A stretch of DNA of 64,000 bases from Alkalicoccobacillus murimartini (GCF_030813245.1 NZ_JAUSUA010000007.1:1-64000), one strand, 5' to 3'. Positions 51,615 to 60,942 are shown, counted from the first letter of the stretch. Notes: generated by a model from the letters alone, not told the origin. Program-made: numbers and translations.

Positions 51615-52131
51615 GTTTTTGCCCCCTTATATACTCAAGTAGCCAGGAAAGGTAGCTCTGCTCGTCTTGTCTATTAAAAAAAGGAAAGTCCATTGAATAG
51701 GTTGGTTGTTGCTGACTGATCACGGCAATGGTTTGATTGACTTGATCTAAAAGCTCCTCATCTTTTTCATCTCTCAACAAAACAACCTTTGGATAATGCC
51801 AAGCTTTATACCCTTCAATCAAAATTACATCTAACGGCAGTCGTGTTAGAAAACTGAGCATAAACTCAGGATCCGTTTCATCTAGCTGGGCTGTTAGGTG
51901 CATAACGCCGTCTCCTTCAACCGCGCTAATGGCCGCACCAGCTGCATAATGTTTGTCACTATCTTTAATAGGTTTGGAAATAGGTGCTCCTCCATGTCCA
52001 TGATGTTTGATTGTTCCAACTCGTAATTTTTGTTTAGAGGCTTCCTCAATTAACCGGCAAACCAACGTAGTTTTCCCGCTATTTTGGTAACCAACTACCT
52101 GAAGGATGACAGGGTTTAATCCCATGGCCAC
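51607..52131 (-). CDS. mobB: Molybdopterin-guanine dinucleotide biosynthesis protein MobB
   Basis: 174 residues with the P-loop GYQNSGKTT near residues 14-22, a GTIKHHGHGG segment and DVILIEGYK. It is a GTP-binding helper of MobA. The GTG at 52131 has GGAAGG 6 bases upstream; an ATG two codons later is the alternative. It overlaps the end of moeA. Confidence 0.92.
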   Translation of the reverse strand: MAMGLNPVILQVVGYQNSGKTTLVCRLIEEASKQKLRVGTIKHHGHGGAPISKPIKDSDKHYAAGAAISAVEGDGVMHLTAQLDETDPEFMLSFLTRLPLDVILIEGYKAWHYPKVVLLRDEKDEELLDQVNQTIAVISQQQPTYSMDFPFFNRQDEQSYLSWLLEYIRGQKHE

Positions 52132-53384
52132 TCGCTACCTTCCGCTGTTTCAAGTAGAAGGACATCCACAACATCACCTGATTCGTATCCTCTTGTTCCA
52201 CCTGGCAACATCATAAATGCCTCTGTTTTAGCTAGTGAGCTAACCGCACTCGATTTATTAAATCCACTAGGCGAAACCTGTATCCGATCGTTTGAATAAG
52301 TGACGTGACTAGGAACAAAACGCGTAAACGGATTCGCTTTTGGGAAAGATTCAATGAGTGTAGCCTTTACTTTTTTAAGGTGAGGTTTTTCCTGGAATAA
52401 ACTCATTCCAATCACAGGCCGAACAAAAACCTCGAATCCTACATAACAGGCTGAAGGATTTCCTGATAAACCAAACAGTAACGTATCTTGCCAGACAGCA
52501 ACGGTTGTTACACTTCCTGGTCGCATCGCGATTTTGTTAAATAAAACGTCTGCTTCAAGTTTAGCATAGACCTCAGGAAGCAGATCAAAATCCCCTACGG
52601 ATACACCACCCGTTGTGATTAACATATCCACCTGCTCTGCTGTTTCTTTAATCTTGGTGTAACAACGATCAAACTCATCTGGTAAGCTGCCTAAATACCT
52701 TGGGATGGCTCCAGCACGTTCGATTTGAGCTAACAGCATGTGCGTATTACTGTTGCGAATTTTACCCGGTTCAAGCGAATCTCCCAGATCTAATAACTCT
52801 GAGCCCGTTGCATAAACCCCTATTGTTGGTTTTTTGGCGACCTTCACATACTCGTATCCAAAAGTTGCTAAAAGCGCACTTGTTCCTGGATTTATGACCG
52901 TACCTTTTTGGATTAAAACGGTCCCTTCCCCTACATCTTCTCCTTTATATGAGATGTTATGACCAGATGGGAACGCACGTTTAATCGTCATATAGTCGAT
53001 TTCATCTTTAGAAAAAGCGTCCGCTAATTCCAGCATCACAATGGCATCACACTCAATTGGAAGCATTGCTCCAGTCATAATTCGAACGGCTTCACCTGGT
53101 TGAACATGTTGAGAGCACACGGACCCTGCGCCAATGGTCTCAATGACCCGAAACGTCTTAGGGTGATCTCTACTTGCCTCAGATGAATCCTCTGAACGAA
53201 TGGCAAACCCGTCATAGGGCGAACGATCAAATGGTGGAACTGAATGCTTGGCAATAAGATCTTCAGCTAATGTTCTACGATACGCACCATGCAGATGAAC
53301 GAGTTCAGTCTCTTGTCCCAGGCGTATTTTGATTACTTTTTTAACTGCTTCGCTAACCGATATTGGGGTTCGCTTCTCTACCAC
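52116..53384 (-). CDS. moeA: Molybdopterin molybdenumtransferase MoeA
   Basis: About 422 residues. Conserved parts are [45 protein letters not shown] and [15 protein letters not shown]. It inserts molybdate into adenylylated molybdopterin. The frame opens with ATG at 53402, but TATAAA about 10 bases before suggests that transcription starts there. GTG 53384, with GGAG 8 bases upstream, is therefore more likely. It is the first gene of the seven-gene minus-strand Moco operon. Confidence 0.94.
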   Translation of the reverse strand: MVEKRTPISVSEAVKKVIKIRLGQETELVHLHGAYRRTLAEDLIAKHSVPPFDRSPYDGFAIRSEDSSEASRDHPKTFRVIETIGAGSVCSQHVQPGEAVRIMTGAMLPIECDAIVMLELADAFSKDEIDYMTIKRAFPSGHNISYKGEDVGEGTVLIQKGTVINPGTSALLATFGYEYVKVAKKPTIGVYATGSELLDLGDSLEPGKIRNSNTHMLLAQIERAGAIPRYLGSLPDEFDRCYTKIKETAEQVDMLITTGGVSVGDFDLLPEVYAKLEADVLFNKIAMRPGSVTTVAVWQDTLLFGLSGNPSACYVGFEVFVRPVIGMSLFQEKPHLKKVKATLIESFPKANPFTRFVPSHVTYSNDRIQVSPSGFNKSSAVSSLAKTEAFMMLPGGTRGYESGDVVDVLLLETAEGSEWPWD

Positions 53385-53474
53385 TCGTTTCACTCCATCC
53401 ATTCTATCTATTTATACAATTGTCGACATGGTACAATACGTTCAAATGTAGAAAAAAAGAGGTGTCCTATACCA

Positions 53475-53957
53475 ATGTCTGAATTTACACATTTTAATAA
53501 TCAAGGTCGTGCCAAAATGGTCGATATAACCGATAAACAAGAAAGTCATCGATCAGCCACAGCTCACTCCAGTATTACTGTAAATAAATCTATTTATCAG
53601 GGCATTACATCCAACCAAATGAAAAAAGGAGATGTGCTTGCTGTTGCTCAAGTTGCAGGCATTATGGCAGCAAAGCAAACGTCCACGCTAATACCTATGT
53701 GTCATCCAATCCCCATTAGTGGCGTAGATATTCAATTTGAGTGGCTTCAACTGAAAGAAGACCATCAGCTACAAATCGACGTGACTGTCAAAACAAAAGG
53801 AAGCACAGGCGTTGAAATGGAGGCGCTATCCGCCGCAAGTGTTTGTGCGTTAACTGTCTACGATATGTGCAAAGCACTAGATAAAGGGATGGTCATCGGT
53901 CAAACCTATCTTAGCCACAAATCTGGCGGCAAGAATGGTGACTTTTCCCGAACGTAA
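53475..53957 (+). CDS. moaC: Cyclic pyranopterin monophosphate synthase MoaC
   Basis: 160 residues. [41 protein letters not shown] and the final SGGKNGDF are diagnostic. It converts the MoaA product to precursor Z. ATG 53475 follows GAGGTG by 10 bases; the long upstream extension of the frame overlaps moeA and is not coding. It is the only moa gene on the plus strand. The 72-90 bp gap to moeA must hold both promoters. Confidence 0.96.
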   Translation: MSEFTHFNNQGRAKMVDITDKQESHRSATAHSSITVNKSIYQGITSNQMKKGDVLAVAQVAGIMAAKQTSTLIPMCHPIPISGVDIQFEWLQLKEDHQLQIDVTVKTKGSTGVEMEALSAASVCALTVYDMCKALDKGMVIGQTYLSHKSGGKNGDFSRT

Positions 53958-54117
53958 ATAATTCATAACTTTTCGATTACTTCCTATTAGTTTCGCACAA
54001 AGTAGTGTAAGAAGAAAAGTGAAAAGTGAACTGGTTGGTTCAAAACATCTCTACTTTGAGTTCAACTCACAGATTTCGAGTGAGACAAGTCGAATTCTGC
54101 TATTTTTACTATGACTT

Positions 54118-54146
54118 TTGATGTATGATAAAAGTATAGGATAATT
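54118..54146 (+). promoter_or_regulatory. Likely promoter of the acidic lipoprotein gene
   Basis: TTGATG (54118-54123), a 17-bp spacer and ATAATT (54141-54146), directly before the ribosome-binding site. The remainder of 53958-54117 shows no gene. Confidence 0.4.
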
Positions 54147-54161
54147 AAGGAGGTAGTGACT

Positions 54162-54857
54162 ATGAAGAAAGTACTAATACTTCTATCTGTTTCAATCATG
54201 GCCTTAGCTGCATGTGGTCAAACCGCCAATGACACAGATCAAACGGACACTGATGTAAATGAAGAATCAAACATAACAGAAGCACCTGAACAAACCGAAG
54301 TAGAGGATGAGGCAGAGACGGAGACGGAAGACGTCGCAGATGCTGAAACGGATGAACCTACTCAAGATCATGAGGATTCTGATTCTACAGAGGAAACAAT
54401 TGAAACAAGCGAAGCAGAGGAAGCCGTCGTTTCAGCTGGTGGAGACACGGCATCTGATGAAACAAATGAAGACGCTGGGAACGAAACAAGTGAAGACACT
54501 GACACTACTTCAACGGAGCTTGGGGAAGATGAGATTGCTGATCCTCCTTATTCAGAAGTTGAAAGCGAACAGTTTCAGGAAGCAATCTCTTCTTTACAAC
54601 ATGAATTTTCCAATCAACTCCTTTCTATTCAGTTAGAAAACGAAGATTGGGATCATGTTTATGCGGTAGTAACTGACGGTTTAAAACTACCATCAGATGA
54701 AGAACGCGAATTTCATGTGACTCAAATGGCAGAATCAATGATCAACTCTCTCGATCTAAAAACACACGCTCCAAATGGTACGATTACGTTTGTTTATGAA
54801 GATCAATCCGAATTAGCTACGTACCACACGGAAGATGAAAGCTTACATTTCCCTTAA
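54162..54857 (+). CDS. Very acidic secreted lipoprotein
   Basis: 231 residues. A lipoprotein signal ends ALAAC (Cys18). Residues about 20-130 are a low-complexity acidic linker dominated by Glu, Asp and Thr (TETEDVADAETDEPTQDHED is a sample). The last 100 residues form a folded domain (FQEAISSLQHEFSNQLLSI, HVYAVVTDGLKLP, EREFHVTQMAESM). Such a spacer would hold the domain away from the membrane; strong acidity on external proteins is common in alkaliphiles and halophiles. RBS AAGGAGG. No family recognised. Confidence 0.8.
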   Translation: MKKVLILLSVSIMALAACGQTANDTDQTDTDVNEESNITEAPEQTEVEDEAETETEDVADAETDEPTQDHEDSDSTEETIETSEAEEAVVSAGGDTASDETNEDAGNETSEDTDTTSTELGEDEIADPPYSEVESEQFQEAISSLQHEFSNQLLSIQLENEDWDHVYAVVTDGLKLPSDEEREFHVTQMAESMINSLDLKTHAPNGTITFVYEDQSELATYHTEDESLHFP

Positions 54858-54870
54858 CTTCATACACAAA

Positions 54871-54904
54871 CAAAGCGCAAGCGGATCATCCTGCTTGCGC
54901 TTTG
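54871..54904. terminator. Terminator between convergent genes
   Basis: Perfect 12-base arms, CAAAGCGCAAGC (54871-54882) and GCTTGCGCTTTG (54893-54904). The U-tract is short on both sides. Confidence 0.75.
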
Positions 54905-55204
54905 TTATGCTTTTGTAAATCGTTCAACTACACTCATCAATTCTTCTATCGCCTGATCTCCATCTCCATCTTTGATCGCATCGGCTACACAGTGTTTGGA
55001 GTGATCCTCAAGTAACTGCAAACTTACTTTTTTCATGGCAGCATTAATGGCTGAGATTTGTGTGAGGATGTCCACACAGTATCTGTCATCTTCCACCATT
55101 TTTTGAATACCTCTTACCTGCCCTTCAATTCTCTTTAAGCGATTAGTCAATTGATCCTTGCTCATCGCTGTCCGATGATGAACGGTTTTATGATGATCTT
55201 CCAT
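54905..55204 (-). CDS. CsoR-family metal-sensing repressor
   Basis: A 99-residue all-helical repressor. Residues Cys43, His68 and Cys72 have the exact spacing of the Cu(I) site of CsoR (C-x24-H-x3-C), and the N-terminal NRLKRIEGQVRGIQKM is the family signature. Copper binding should release it from DNA. The His-rich start (EDHHKTVHHR) may also hold metal. ATG 55204 follows GAGGTGAG; the frame is open upstream without a site. No copA or copZ is adjacent, so its target is elsewhere. Confidence 0.88.
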   Translation of the reverse strand: MEDHHKTVHHRTAMSKDQLTNRLKRIEGQVRGIQKMVEDDRYCVDILTQISAINAAMKKVSLQLLEDHSKHCVADAIKDGDGDQAIEELMSVVERFTKA

Positions 55205-55381
55205 TGATTCACTCACCTCTTCTACATTCAATACGCCTTTTAGGTATGAGTAGTATACCATGCTACCCTCTCATTCGTCAGCTTGTTCAACTCCACTGGA
55301 TGTGAATTGACACCCTTGCTAAGCTATAATACAGTTACATAGAAGCCATACCATATAACATTAGATAAAGAGAGTGATACA

Positions 55382-56155
55382 ATGGAAAAAGCGATGATTT
55401 TTTTTGATATTGATGGTACATTATTAGACCACAACAAAGAACTTCCGGCATCAACCAAAAGCTCTATCCAAGCATTACAACAAGCTGGCCACGAGGTAGC
55501 GATTGCAACAGGACGTCCTCCTTTTTTCTTTGAGGATCTTCGCAAAGAGTTGAACATTGATTCCTATGTCAGCTTTAACGGGCAATATGTGGTATACAAA
55601 GGTGAAGCTATATTTACGAATCCATTACACTCAGCTTCCATTGAACAACTAACTGAATTTGCAGCAAAACGTAATCATCCATTGGTCTATATGAACCATG
55701 AAACGATGCGTTCAAATATTTCTGATCACCCAGCTATTGAAGAAAGCTTAAATAGCTTAAAAGTTCGTCCTCCTGAAAACGATCCCCACTTCCACAAGGA
55801 ACGTGACCTTTTTCAAACCTTACTTTTCTGTACAGTAGGCGAAGAAAAAGAATACGTAGAGACCTTTGATGCGATTCGTTTTGTTCGTTGGCACCCATCT
55901 TCCGTTGATGTTATCCCAACTAATGGTTCAAAAGCCGTTGGGATTAAAGAATTAATCAAAAGACTAGGCTTCACAATAGATCAAGTGTATGCATTTGGCG
56001 ACGAACGAAATGACCTAGAGATGCTGAGCCAAGTTGGTCACGGCGTTGCAATGGGTAATGCCCCACAAGTTGTGAAAGACGCAGCCAATTATGTTACAAA
56101 AGCTGTAGACGATGATGGCATTAAGCATGGTTTGGAAATGGTCGGATTACTCTAA
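55382..56155 (+). CDS. HAD-superfamily Cof-type phosphatase
   Basis: 257 residues of the Cof (type IIB) subfamily. The catalytic motif is FFDIDGTLLD (Asp9 nucleophile, Asp11 acid/base), with motif II ATGR, a C2 cap (about 80-190) and motif III-IV GSKAVGIKELI and FGDERNDLEM. These enzymes remove phosphate from sugar phosphates, nucleotides or flavins. RBS AGAGAGTG is moderate. Monocistronic with a terminator. B. subtilis YkrA is a likely relative. Confidence 0.88.
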   Translation: MEKAMIFFDIDGTLLDHNKELPASTKSSIQALQQAGHEVAIATGRPPFFFEDLRKELNIDSYVSFNGQYVVYKGEAIFTNPLHSASIEQLTEFAAKRNHPLVYMNHETMRSNISDHPAIEESLNSLKVRPPENDPHFHKERDLFQTLLFCTVGEEKEYVETFDAIRFVRWHPSSVDVIPTNGSKAVGIKELIKRLGFTIDQVYAFGDERNDLEMLSQVGHGVAMGNAPQVVKDAANYVTKAVDDDGIKHGLEMVGLL

Positions 56156-56165
56156 AGATCAATAA

Positions 56166-56204
56166 AAAGACTCTCTGCGAATCATGCCAGAGAGTCTTTC
56201 TTTT
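56166..56204 (+). terminator. Terminator after the HAD gene
   Basis: Perfect 12-base arms AAAGACTCTCTG (56166-56177) and CAGAGAGTCTTT (56188-56199), then TCTTTTT. Confidence 0.92.
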
Positions 56205-56210
56205 TACGTT

Positions 56211-56250
56211 ATAAAAAAATCTGCCCTACTATAAGGGCAGATTTTTCTCG
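56211..56250 (-). terminator. Terminator of tRNA-Arg
   Basis: AAATCTGCCC pairs with GGGCAGATTT; a run of A on the left gives a U-tract for minus-strand RNA leaving the tRNA gene. Confidence 0.85.
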
Positions 56251-56258
56251 TATGAAAA

Positions 56259-56330
56259 CGCGCCTAGTAGGACTCGAACCTACAACGCAAGAATCGGAAT
56301 CTTGAATGATATCCCTTTCACCATAGGCGC
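56259..56330 (-). tRNA. tRNA-Arg (anticodon CCG)
   Basis: Acceptor GCGCCTA with TAGGCGC, D-stem GTGA/TCAT, anticodon stem CAAGA/TCTTG around TTCCGAT (anticodon CCG, codon CGG), T-arm GTAGG/CCTAC around TTCGAGT, discriminator G. No encoded CCA. Confidence 0.93.
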
Positions 56331-56405
56331 ATGTTGCGTTAGCGACAAAAATAACTATATCTTAAAAGGGAGGTTCATGTCAATCTATTTCCCCTCCCTA
56401 GCCTT

Positions 56406-56765
56406 TTAAGAATGCAGCTTTTCGCCTTCAGCAAACATCTCACTGAATCGTTCGTTAATGTCATCTTCTGTATAACCAGCTGTTCCTAAACGAGCGCCAA
56501 AGTTCTTTGCCCAAAGTTGAAGTCTACTTGCCATTTTAGCGTATTTCTTAGACTCACTACCTTTAGTATCATTCGCGCGACCTTCTGCATTAGAGATTAC
56601 ATTCTCCACTACAAAAAGAACTTTCCATAGTGACTCTTCCTCTAGTTCTGATCCTTCAGCCGCCAGACGATCAATGACCTTTTTGTAGAACCCTTGGAAT
56701 TCTTTAAATGGAATCTCTTCTTCCATATTTAAATACACTTGAATTTGATCATATAAATCCTGCAT
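56406..56765 (-). CDS. Hypothetical helical protein
   Basis: 119 residues, soluble and mostly helical (DLYDQIQVYLNMEEE, ESLWKVLFVVENVISNAEG, KYAKMASRLQLWAKNFG), with an acidic overall charge. RBS AAAGGAG about 11 bases upstream. I do not recognise the family. It is monocistronic, with a 20-21 bp repeat array behind its start. Confidence 0.65.
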   Translation of the reverse strand: MQDLYDQIQVYLNMEEEIPFKEFQGFYKKVIDRLAAEGSELEEESLWKVLFVVENVISNAEGRANDTKGSESKKYAKMASRLQLWAKNFGARLGTAGYTEDDINERFSEMFAEGEKLHS

Positions 56766-56883
56766 TTTATCTACACTCCTTTAATTCTTTCCGGCTAATT
56801 ATAGCACATTTTGAAACTTCGAGTCAGTATTGAGTGGAAGAGTTCTCAAGGATAGATAAGTTGTTAGCCAAACCATCTTTTAT

Positions 56884-57056
56884 CAAGAGCGATTTTCCAT
56901 ATATCTAGTTAGAACAAGATTCACCAAGTCATAAAGCCTATGAACAAGACCATTGAGAATTAGACCAAGACTAACAGAGATTCATTAAGAGGACAGTATC
57001 GATAGCAAGAAGCTTCAATTCTATAACAAGAGGAATTCGTTCTTTACCAAGGCACA
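56884..57056. repeat. Degenerate 20-21 bp periodic array (about 9 units)
   Basis: CAAG (mostly CAAGA) recurs at 56884, then, after one degraded unit near 56905, at 56925, 56945, 56966, 56986 (TAAG), 57006, 57027 and 57048. The spacing is 20 or 21 every time, with freely varying sequence between. An extra CAAG out of phase is at 56915. The array fills the gap between the 56765 start and the brxB terminator and may begin before 56884. Confidence 0.75.
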
Positions 57057-57092
57057 AAAAAACAGTGAACATTTATTCATGTCCACTGTTGA
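57055..57092 (-). terminator. Terminator of the bkd-brxB unit
   Basis: AACAGTGAACA pairs with TGTCCACTGTT (one G-U on the minus strand); a seven-base A-run (57056-57062) gives the U-tract. Confidence 0.85.
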
Positions 57093-57104
57093 CTCTCTTA
57101 TGAA

Positions 57105-57548
57105 TTAAGCGTTTGTCTTACAGTATTGATCAAATGCTTCCTCAAGCTTTTGAACCACTTGGATCGGTTCATGTCCTTCAATCTCATGGCGCTCAACCAT
57201 CATTTGGATCTCACCGTCTTTTAATAAAGCAAAAGAAGGAGATGAAGGTGCATAGCCTTTGAAGTATTCACGTGCTTTTGCCGTGGCTTCTTTATCTTGG
57301 CCGGCAAAGACGGTCAAAAAGCGATCTGGTTTCGTTTCGTAATTCTTCATATAAGCAGCGGTTGGTCTAGCAATTCCTCCAGCACATCCGCAGACTGAGT
57401 TAATCATAACAAGAGACGTTCCTTTTTGTTGTAGAACTGTATCCACATCTTCGGGTGTTGTTAGCTCTTGATAGCCTGATTCAACCATTTCTTGTCTAGC
57501 ACCTTGAACGACATCATTTATAAAAAAATTAAAGTCCACGTTACGCAC
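57105..57548 (-). CDS. brxB: Bacilliredoxin BrxB (YqiW-like)
   Basis: A 147-residue thioredoxin-fold protein of the YphP/YqiW family. The active site is SVCGCAGG (CGC, about residues 52-57). Bacilliredoxins remove bacillithiol from mixed disulfides on proteins after oxidative stress. [11 protein letters not shown] at the start and the length fit YqiW. It follows the bkd operon, the same neighbourhood as in B. subtilis, but a hairpin (about 57634-57665) lies between, so it may be a separate unit. Confidence 0.92.
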   Translation of the reverse strand: MRNVDFNFFINDVVQGARQEMVESGYQELTTPEDVDTVLQQKGTSLVMINSVCGCAGGIARPTAAYMKNYETKPDRFLTVFAGQDKEATAKAREYFKGYAPSSPSFALLKDGEIQMMVERHEIEGHEPIQVVQKLEEAFDQYCKTNA

Positions 57549-57633
57549 TCTCCTTTTTATCTTTCCTTGCCTGTTATTTTACCTTGAATAGTTGTAAAAA
57601 CCAATAGATGTGCTCTAATATGACGAGAAAAAC

Positions 57634-57665
57634 TCCCCGAATGTGAGGAGTTCTTCTCAATACAT
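57634..57665 (-). terminator. Terminator of the bkd operon
   Basis: AACTCC/GGAGTT core with GAGAA/TTCTC outer pairs, immediately after the bkdB stop on the minus strand. The U-tract is short. Confidence 0.6.
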
Positions 57666-58910
57666 TTATTCAGCCGAAAACTGTTCAAGCTTTTTCTTAA
57701 TGGATGCAAGGAATTGTCCGCAGACTAACCCGTCTAAAATCCGATGATCCAGAGATAAGCAAAGGTTCACCATATGACGAATAGCAATCGAATCCCCTTC
57801 TGGCTGCTCAATGACCACTGGACGTTTCACAATCGATTCAATGGATAAAATTGCCGCCTGTGGGTAGTTAATAATCGGAGCAGACTGTATAGAACCAAAA
57901 GAACCCGTGTTGTTAATTGTGAAGGTTCCTCCTTGAGAATCTGCACTACTAAGTTTACCCGTACGTACCTTGCCAGCAAGCTCATGAATGCTTTTCGCAA
58001 GCCCTTTGATTGATTTGTCATCTGCTTGATGAATAACCGGAACATATAAAGCGTCATCCGTTGATACGGCCATGGAAATGTTAATATCTTTTTTACGGAT
58101 AATTTTATCTCCTGCCCACATAGAATTCACTTCTGGAAATTCCTTCAGTGCTTCCACAATAGCTTTCATAAAGAAGGGTAAAAAGGTCAGATTGTAGCCT
58201 TCTTTTGCTTTGAAATCTGCTTTCACTTTATTACGGTGCTGAACAAGTCGTGTGACATCTACTTCCACCATTGTCCAAGCATGAGGCGCCTCATGTTTAC
58301 TACGAACCATGTTAGCTGCAATCGCCTTACGAATACCCGTTACTGGGATTTCAATATCACCCGTTGAGGTGACTGTCTCTTGCGAACGGATAGGCGCTTC
58401 TTCTCTAGCCACTTGCTTACTTGGTACTTCTTCTGGTGTCGTTTGTGTTTGACCACCGACTGAAATCATCTTCTCAAGATCTTTACGAGTAATTCTGCCT
58501 GATTTACCGGTTCCTTCTACTCGTGTTAAGTCAATTGAATGCTCTTGTGATAGCTTTAACACGGCAGGTGAATACCGGTTTTTTTGAGAAAGATCCTTTT
58601 CTTCAGAAACAGTTGCATCAGGCTTGTCTTCTTTTACTGTCTCAACTGCTTTTAGCGCTTGATCCGTTGCCTCTGCTGTCTCTACTGAGCAAATAACCGT
58701 TCCAACACTTACGGTTTCATCCTCTTGTACAAGCAACTCTTTTAACGTTCCAGTATAAGAAGAAGGAACTTCAGCATTTACCTTATCTGTCATTACCTCT
58801 GCAATCGGTTCATACTTCTTCACCATGTCACCTGGTTTGACCAACCACTTCGTAATGGTCCCCTCCGTGACGCTTTCACCTAATTGAGGCATCTTCATTT
58901 CCGTTGCCAT
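57666..58910 (-). CDS. bkdB: Branched-chain 2-oxoacid dehydrogenase E2 (dihydrolipoyl transacylase)
   Basis: 414 residues. A lipoyl domain (about 1-78) carries the modified Lys in MTDKVNAEV. A peripheral-subunit-binding domain follows (about 110-145, YSPAVLKLSQEHSIDLTRV), then a linker, and the catalytic domain (about 190-414) with DHRILDG. It transfers the branched acyl group to CoA and forms the core of the complex. ATG 58910 lies 8 bases after GGAG. Last gene of bcd-lpdV-bkdAA-bkdAB-bkdB. Confidence 0.95.
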   Translation of the reverse strand: MATEMKMPQLGESVTEGTITKWLVKPGDMVKKYEPIAEVMTDKVNAEVPSSYTGTLKELLVQEDETVSVGTVICSVETAEATDQALKAVETVKEDKPDATVSEEKDLSQKNRYSPAVLKLSQEHSIDLTRVEGTGKSGRITRKDLEKMISVGGQTQTTPEEVPSKQVAREEAPIRSQETVTSTGDIEIPVTGIRKAIAANMVRSKHEAPHAWTMVEVDVTRLVQHRNKVKADFKAKEGYNLTFLPFFMKAIVEALKEFPEVNSMWAGDKIIRKKDINISMAVSTDDALYVPVIHQADDKSIKGLAKSIHELAGKVRTGKLSSADSQGGTFTINNTGSFGSIQSAPIINYPQAAILSIESIVKRPVVIEQPEGDSIAIRHMVNLCLSLDHRILDGLVCGQFLASIKKKLEQFSAE

Positions 58911-58928
58911 CTTCTTCACTCCTTTCTC

Positions 58929-59912
58929 TTAAAACTCTGCCAGTTCTCTCATCGCACGTTCCACTTTATCCGGATTAATCATAAATTCTTTTTCCATTGT
59001 AGGTGCGTAAGGCATCGCCGGTGTATCAGGACCAGCTAGACGTTTAATTGGGGCATCAAGGTCAAATAGACAATGTTCAGCAATGATAGCTGCTACTTCT
59101 CCAATAATGCTTCCTTCCATATTGTCTTCTGTGACCAAAAGAACCTTACCTGTTTTAGAAGCCGCTTCAATGATGGCTTCTTTATCGAGTGGATACACCG
59201 TACGCAGATCAAGAATATGCGTGTTGATGCCATCCTTCTCTAATCTCTCAGCAGCCTGTAATGCAAAGTGCACAGCTAAACCATAGGTAATGACGGTCAG
59301 GTCATCACCTTCTCTTTTTACATCCGCTTTGCCAATAGGTAGGGTGTATTCCTCTTCTGGAACTTCCCCTTTAATTAATCGATACGCTCGTTTGTGTTCA
59401 AAAAATAACACGGGATCATTAGAACGTATAGCTGCTTTTAATAGTCCTTTTGCGTCATATGGAGTAGATGGCATAACAATTTTTAAGCCTGGAGTTCCCG
59501 CAAACATCTTCTCTACACTTTGAGAATGATACAGAGCACCATGTACACCACCACCATAAGGAGCACGAATCGTAATGGGACTTTGCCAGTCGTTATTTGA
59601 ACGATACCTGATCTTAGCTGCCTCTGAAACAATCTGATTCACCGCTGGCATAATAAAATCAGCGAATTGAATCTCTGCGATCGGTCGCATTCCATACATC
59701 GCTGCACCAATGCCAACGCCAACAATTGCCGATTCTGCAAGAGGTGTATCGATTACACGCTCTTCACCAAACTGCTCATACAATCCAGCAGTCGCACGAA
59801 ATACTCCTCCGCGCGTTCCGACATCTTCTCCAAGGATAAATACTTTATCGTCACGTTCCATCTCTTCTCGTAATGCTTGTGTGATGGACTCTATGTAGGA
59901 TATAACCGTCAT
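58929..59912 (-). CDS. bkdAB: Branched-chain 2-oxoacid dehydrogenase E1 beta
   Basis: 327 residues, transketolase-fold beta subunit. Family marks: FILGEDVGTRGGVF, DTPLAESAIVGVGIGAA, APYGGGVHGALYHSQS and PSTPYDAKGLL. With the alpha subunit it decarboxylates branched 2-oxoacids using thiamine diphosphate and loads the lipoyl arm of E2. It overlaps the alpha gene by 4 bp. Confidence 0.96.
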   Translation of the reverse strand: MTVISYIESITQALREEMERDDKVFILGEDVGTRGGVFRATAGLYEQFGEERVIDTPLAESAIVGVGIGAAMYGMRPIAEIQFADFIMPAVNQIVSEAAKIRYRSNNDWQSPITIRAPYGGGVHGALYHSQSVEKMFAGTPGLKIVMPSTPYDAKGLLKAAIRSNDPVLFFEHKRAYRLIKGEVPEEEYTLPIGKADVKREGDDLTVITYGLAVHFALQAAERLEKDGINTHILDLRTVYPLDKEAIIEAASKTGKVLLVTEDNMEGSIIGEVAAIIAEHCLFDLDAPIKRLAGPDTPAMPYAPTMEKEFMINPDKVERAMRELAEF

Positions 59913-60919
59913 GATTTGGCCTCCTCCTGCTCTTCATACACATACAGATGTAAACTTTCAGGATCAGCGTAAGGAGCATGTTCTGCATACTCTGTTGCCT
60001 CATCAATTACCGTTGCAATTTGCTGTTCCATTTGTTGCTCATTCTCTTCTGTTAAAATACCTTCAGTTAAAAGATAGTCACGGAATGTTAAAAGCGCGTC
60101 CTTGCTTTTAGCTTCTTCAACTTCTTCTCTTGTGCGATAAGCACGATCATCATCATCACTAGAATGAGGGGTCAAACGATAAGAAACCGTCTCAATTAAT
60201 GTGGCTCCTTCGCCTCTACGTCCACGATCAGCCGCTTCCTTCACTGCTGCGTACACAGCAATTGGATCATTCCCGTCTACCGTCACACCAGGCATACCAT
60301 AACCAATTGCCCGATCTGAAACAAACTCACAACCCAATTGTTTTTCTGCTGGAACTGAGATTGCGTATTTATTGTTTTCACACATCAAAATAACTGGAAG
60401 CTTATGCACACCTGCAAAGTTAGCCCCTTCATGGAAATCCCCTTGATTGGAAGAGCCTTCACCAAATGTAGTAAAGACGACAAGATCCTTTTTCTCCATC
60501 TTAGCAGCGAGCGCGATGCCAACAGCATGAGGAACCTGTGTGGTTACAGGCGATGAACCTGTAACAATTCGATTAGCAGATTGACCAAAGTGACCTGGCA
60601 TTTGACGCCCACCAGAGTTCGGGTCCTCGGCTTTTGCAAAGGCTGACAACATAAGGTCTTTTGTTGTCATACCAAATGCAAGCACGACACCTAAGTCTCG
60701 ATAATAAGGCAATGCATAGTCTTTTTGTCGATCAAGAGCAAATGCAGCGCCAACCTGTGCTGCCTCCTGTCCCTGACATGAGATGGTAAATGGGATTTTC
60801 CCTGCTCTATTTAGCAACCATAATCGCTCATCTAACCTTCTTGAATGAAGCATCCATTCATACATTTCAAGTACTGTTTCATCGGATAATCCAAGTGACT
60901 GATGTTTATTTGTAGTCAT
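59909..60919 (-). CDS. bkdAA: Branched-chain 2-oxoacid dehydrogenase E1 alpha
   Basis: 336 residues. The thiamine-diphosphate motif is FGEGSSNQGDFHEG with the distal CENNKYAI. Other marks are SCQGQEAAQVGAA, GRQMPGHFG and the phosphorylation-loop-like YRLTPHSSDDDD. It forms an alpha2-beta2 E1 with BkdAB. The product, branched acyl-CoA, primes iso and anteiso fatty acid synthesis. RBS GGAGGAGAG. Confidence 0.96.
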   Translation of the reverse strand: MTTNKHQSLGLSDETVLEMYEWMLHSRRLDERLWLLNRAGKIPFTISCQGQEAAQVGAAFALDRQKDYALPYYRDLGVVLAFGMTTKDLMLSAFAKAEDPNSGGRQMPGHFGQSANRIVTGSSPVTTQVPHAVGIALAAKMEKKDLVVFTTFGEGSSNQGDFHEGANFAGVHKLPVILMCENNKYAISVPAEKQLGCEFVSDRAIGYGMPGVTVDGNDPIAVYAAVKEAADRGRRGEGATLIETVSYRLTPHSSDDDDRAYRTREEVEEAKSKDALLTFRDYLLTEGILTEENEQQMEQQIATVIDEATEYAEHAPYADPESLHLYVYEEQEEAKS

Positions 60920-60942
60920 TGTCTCTCCTCCTCTGCTTTTAT

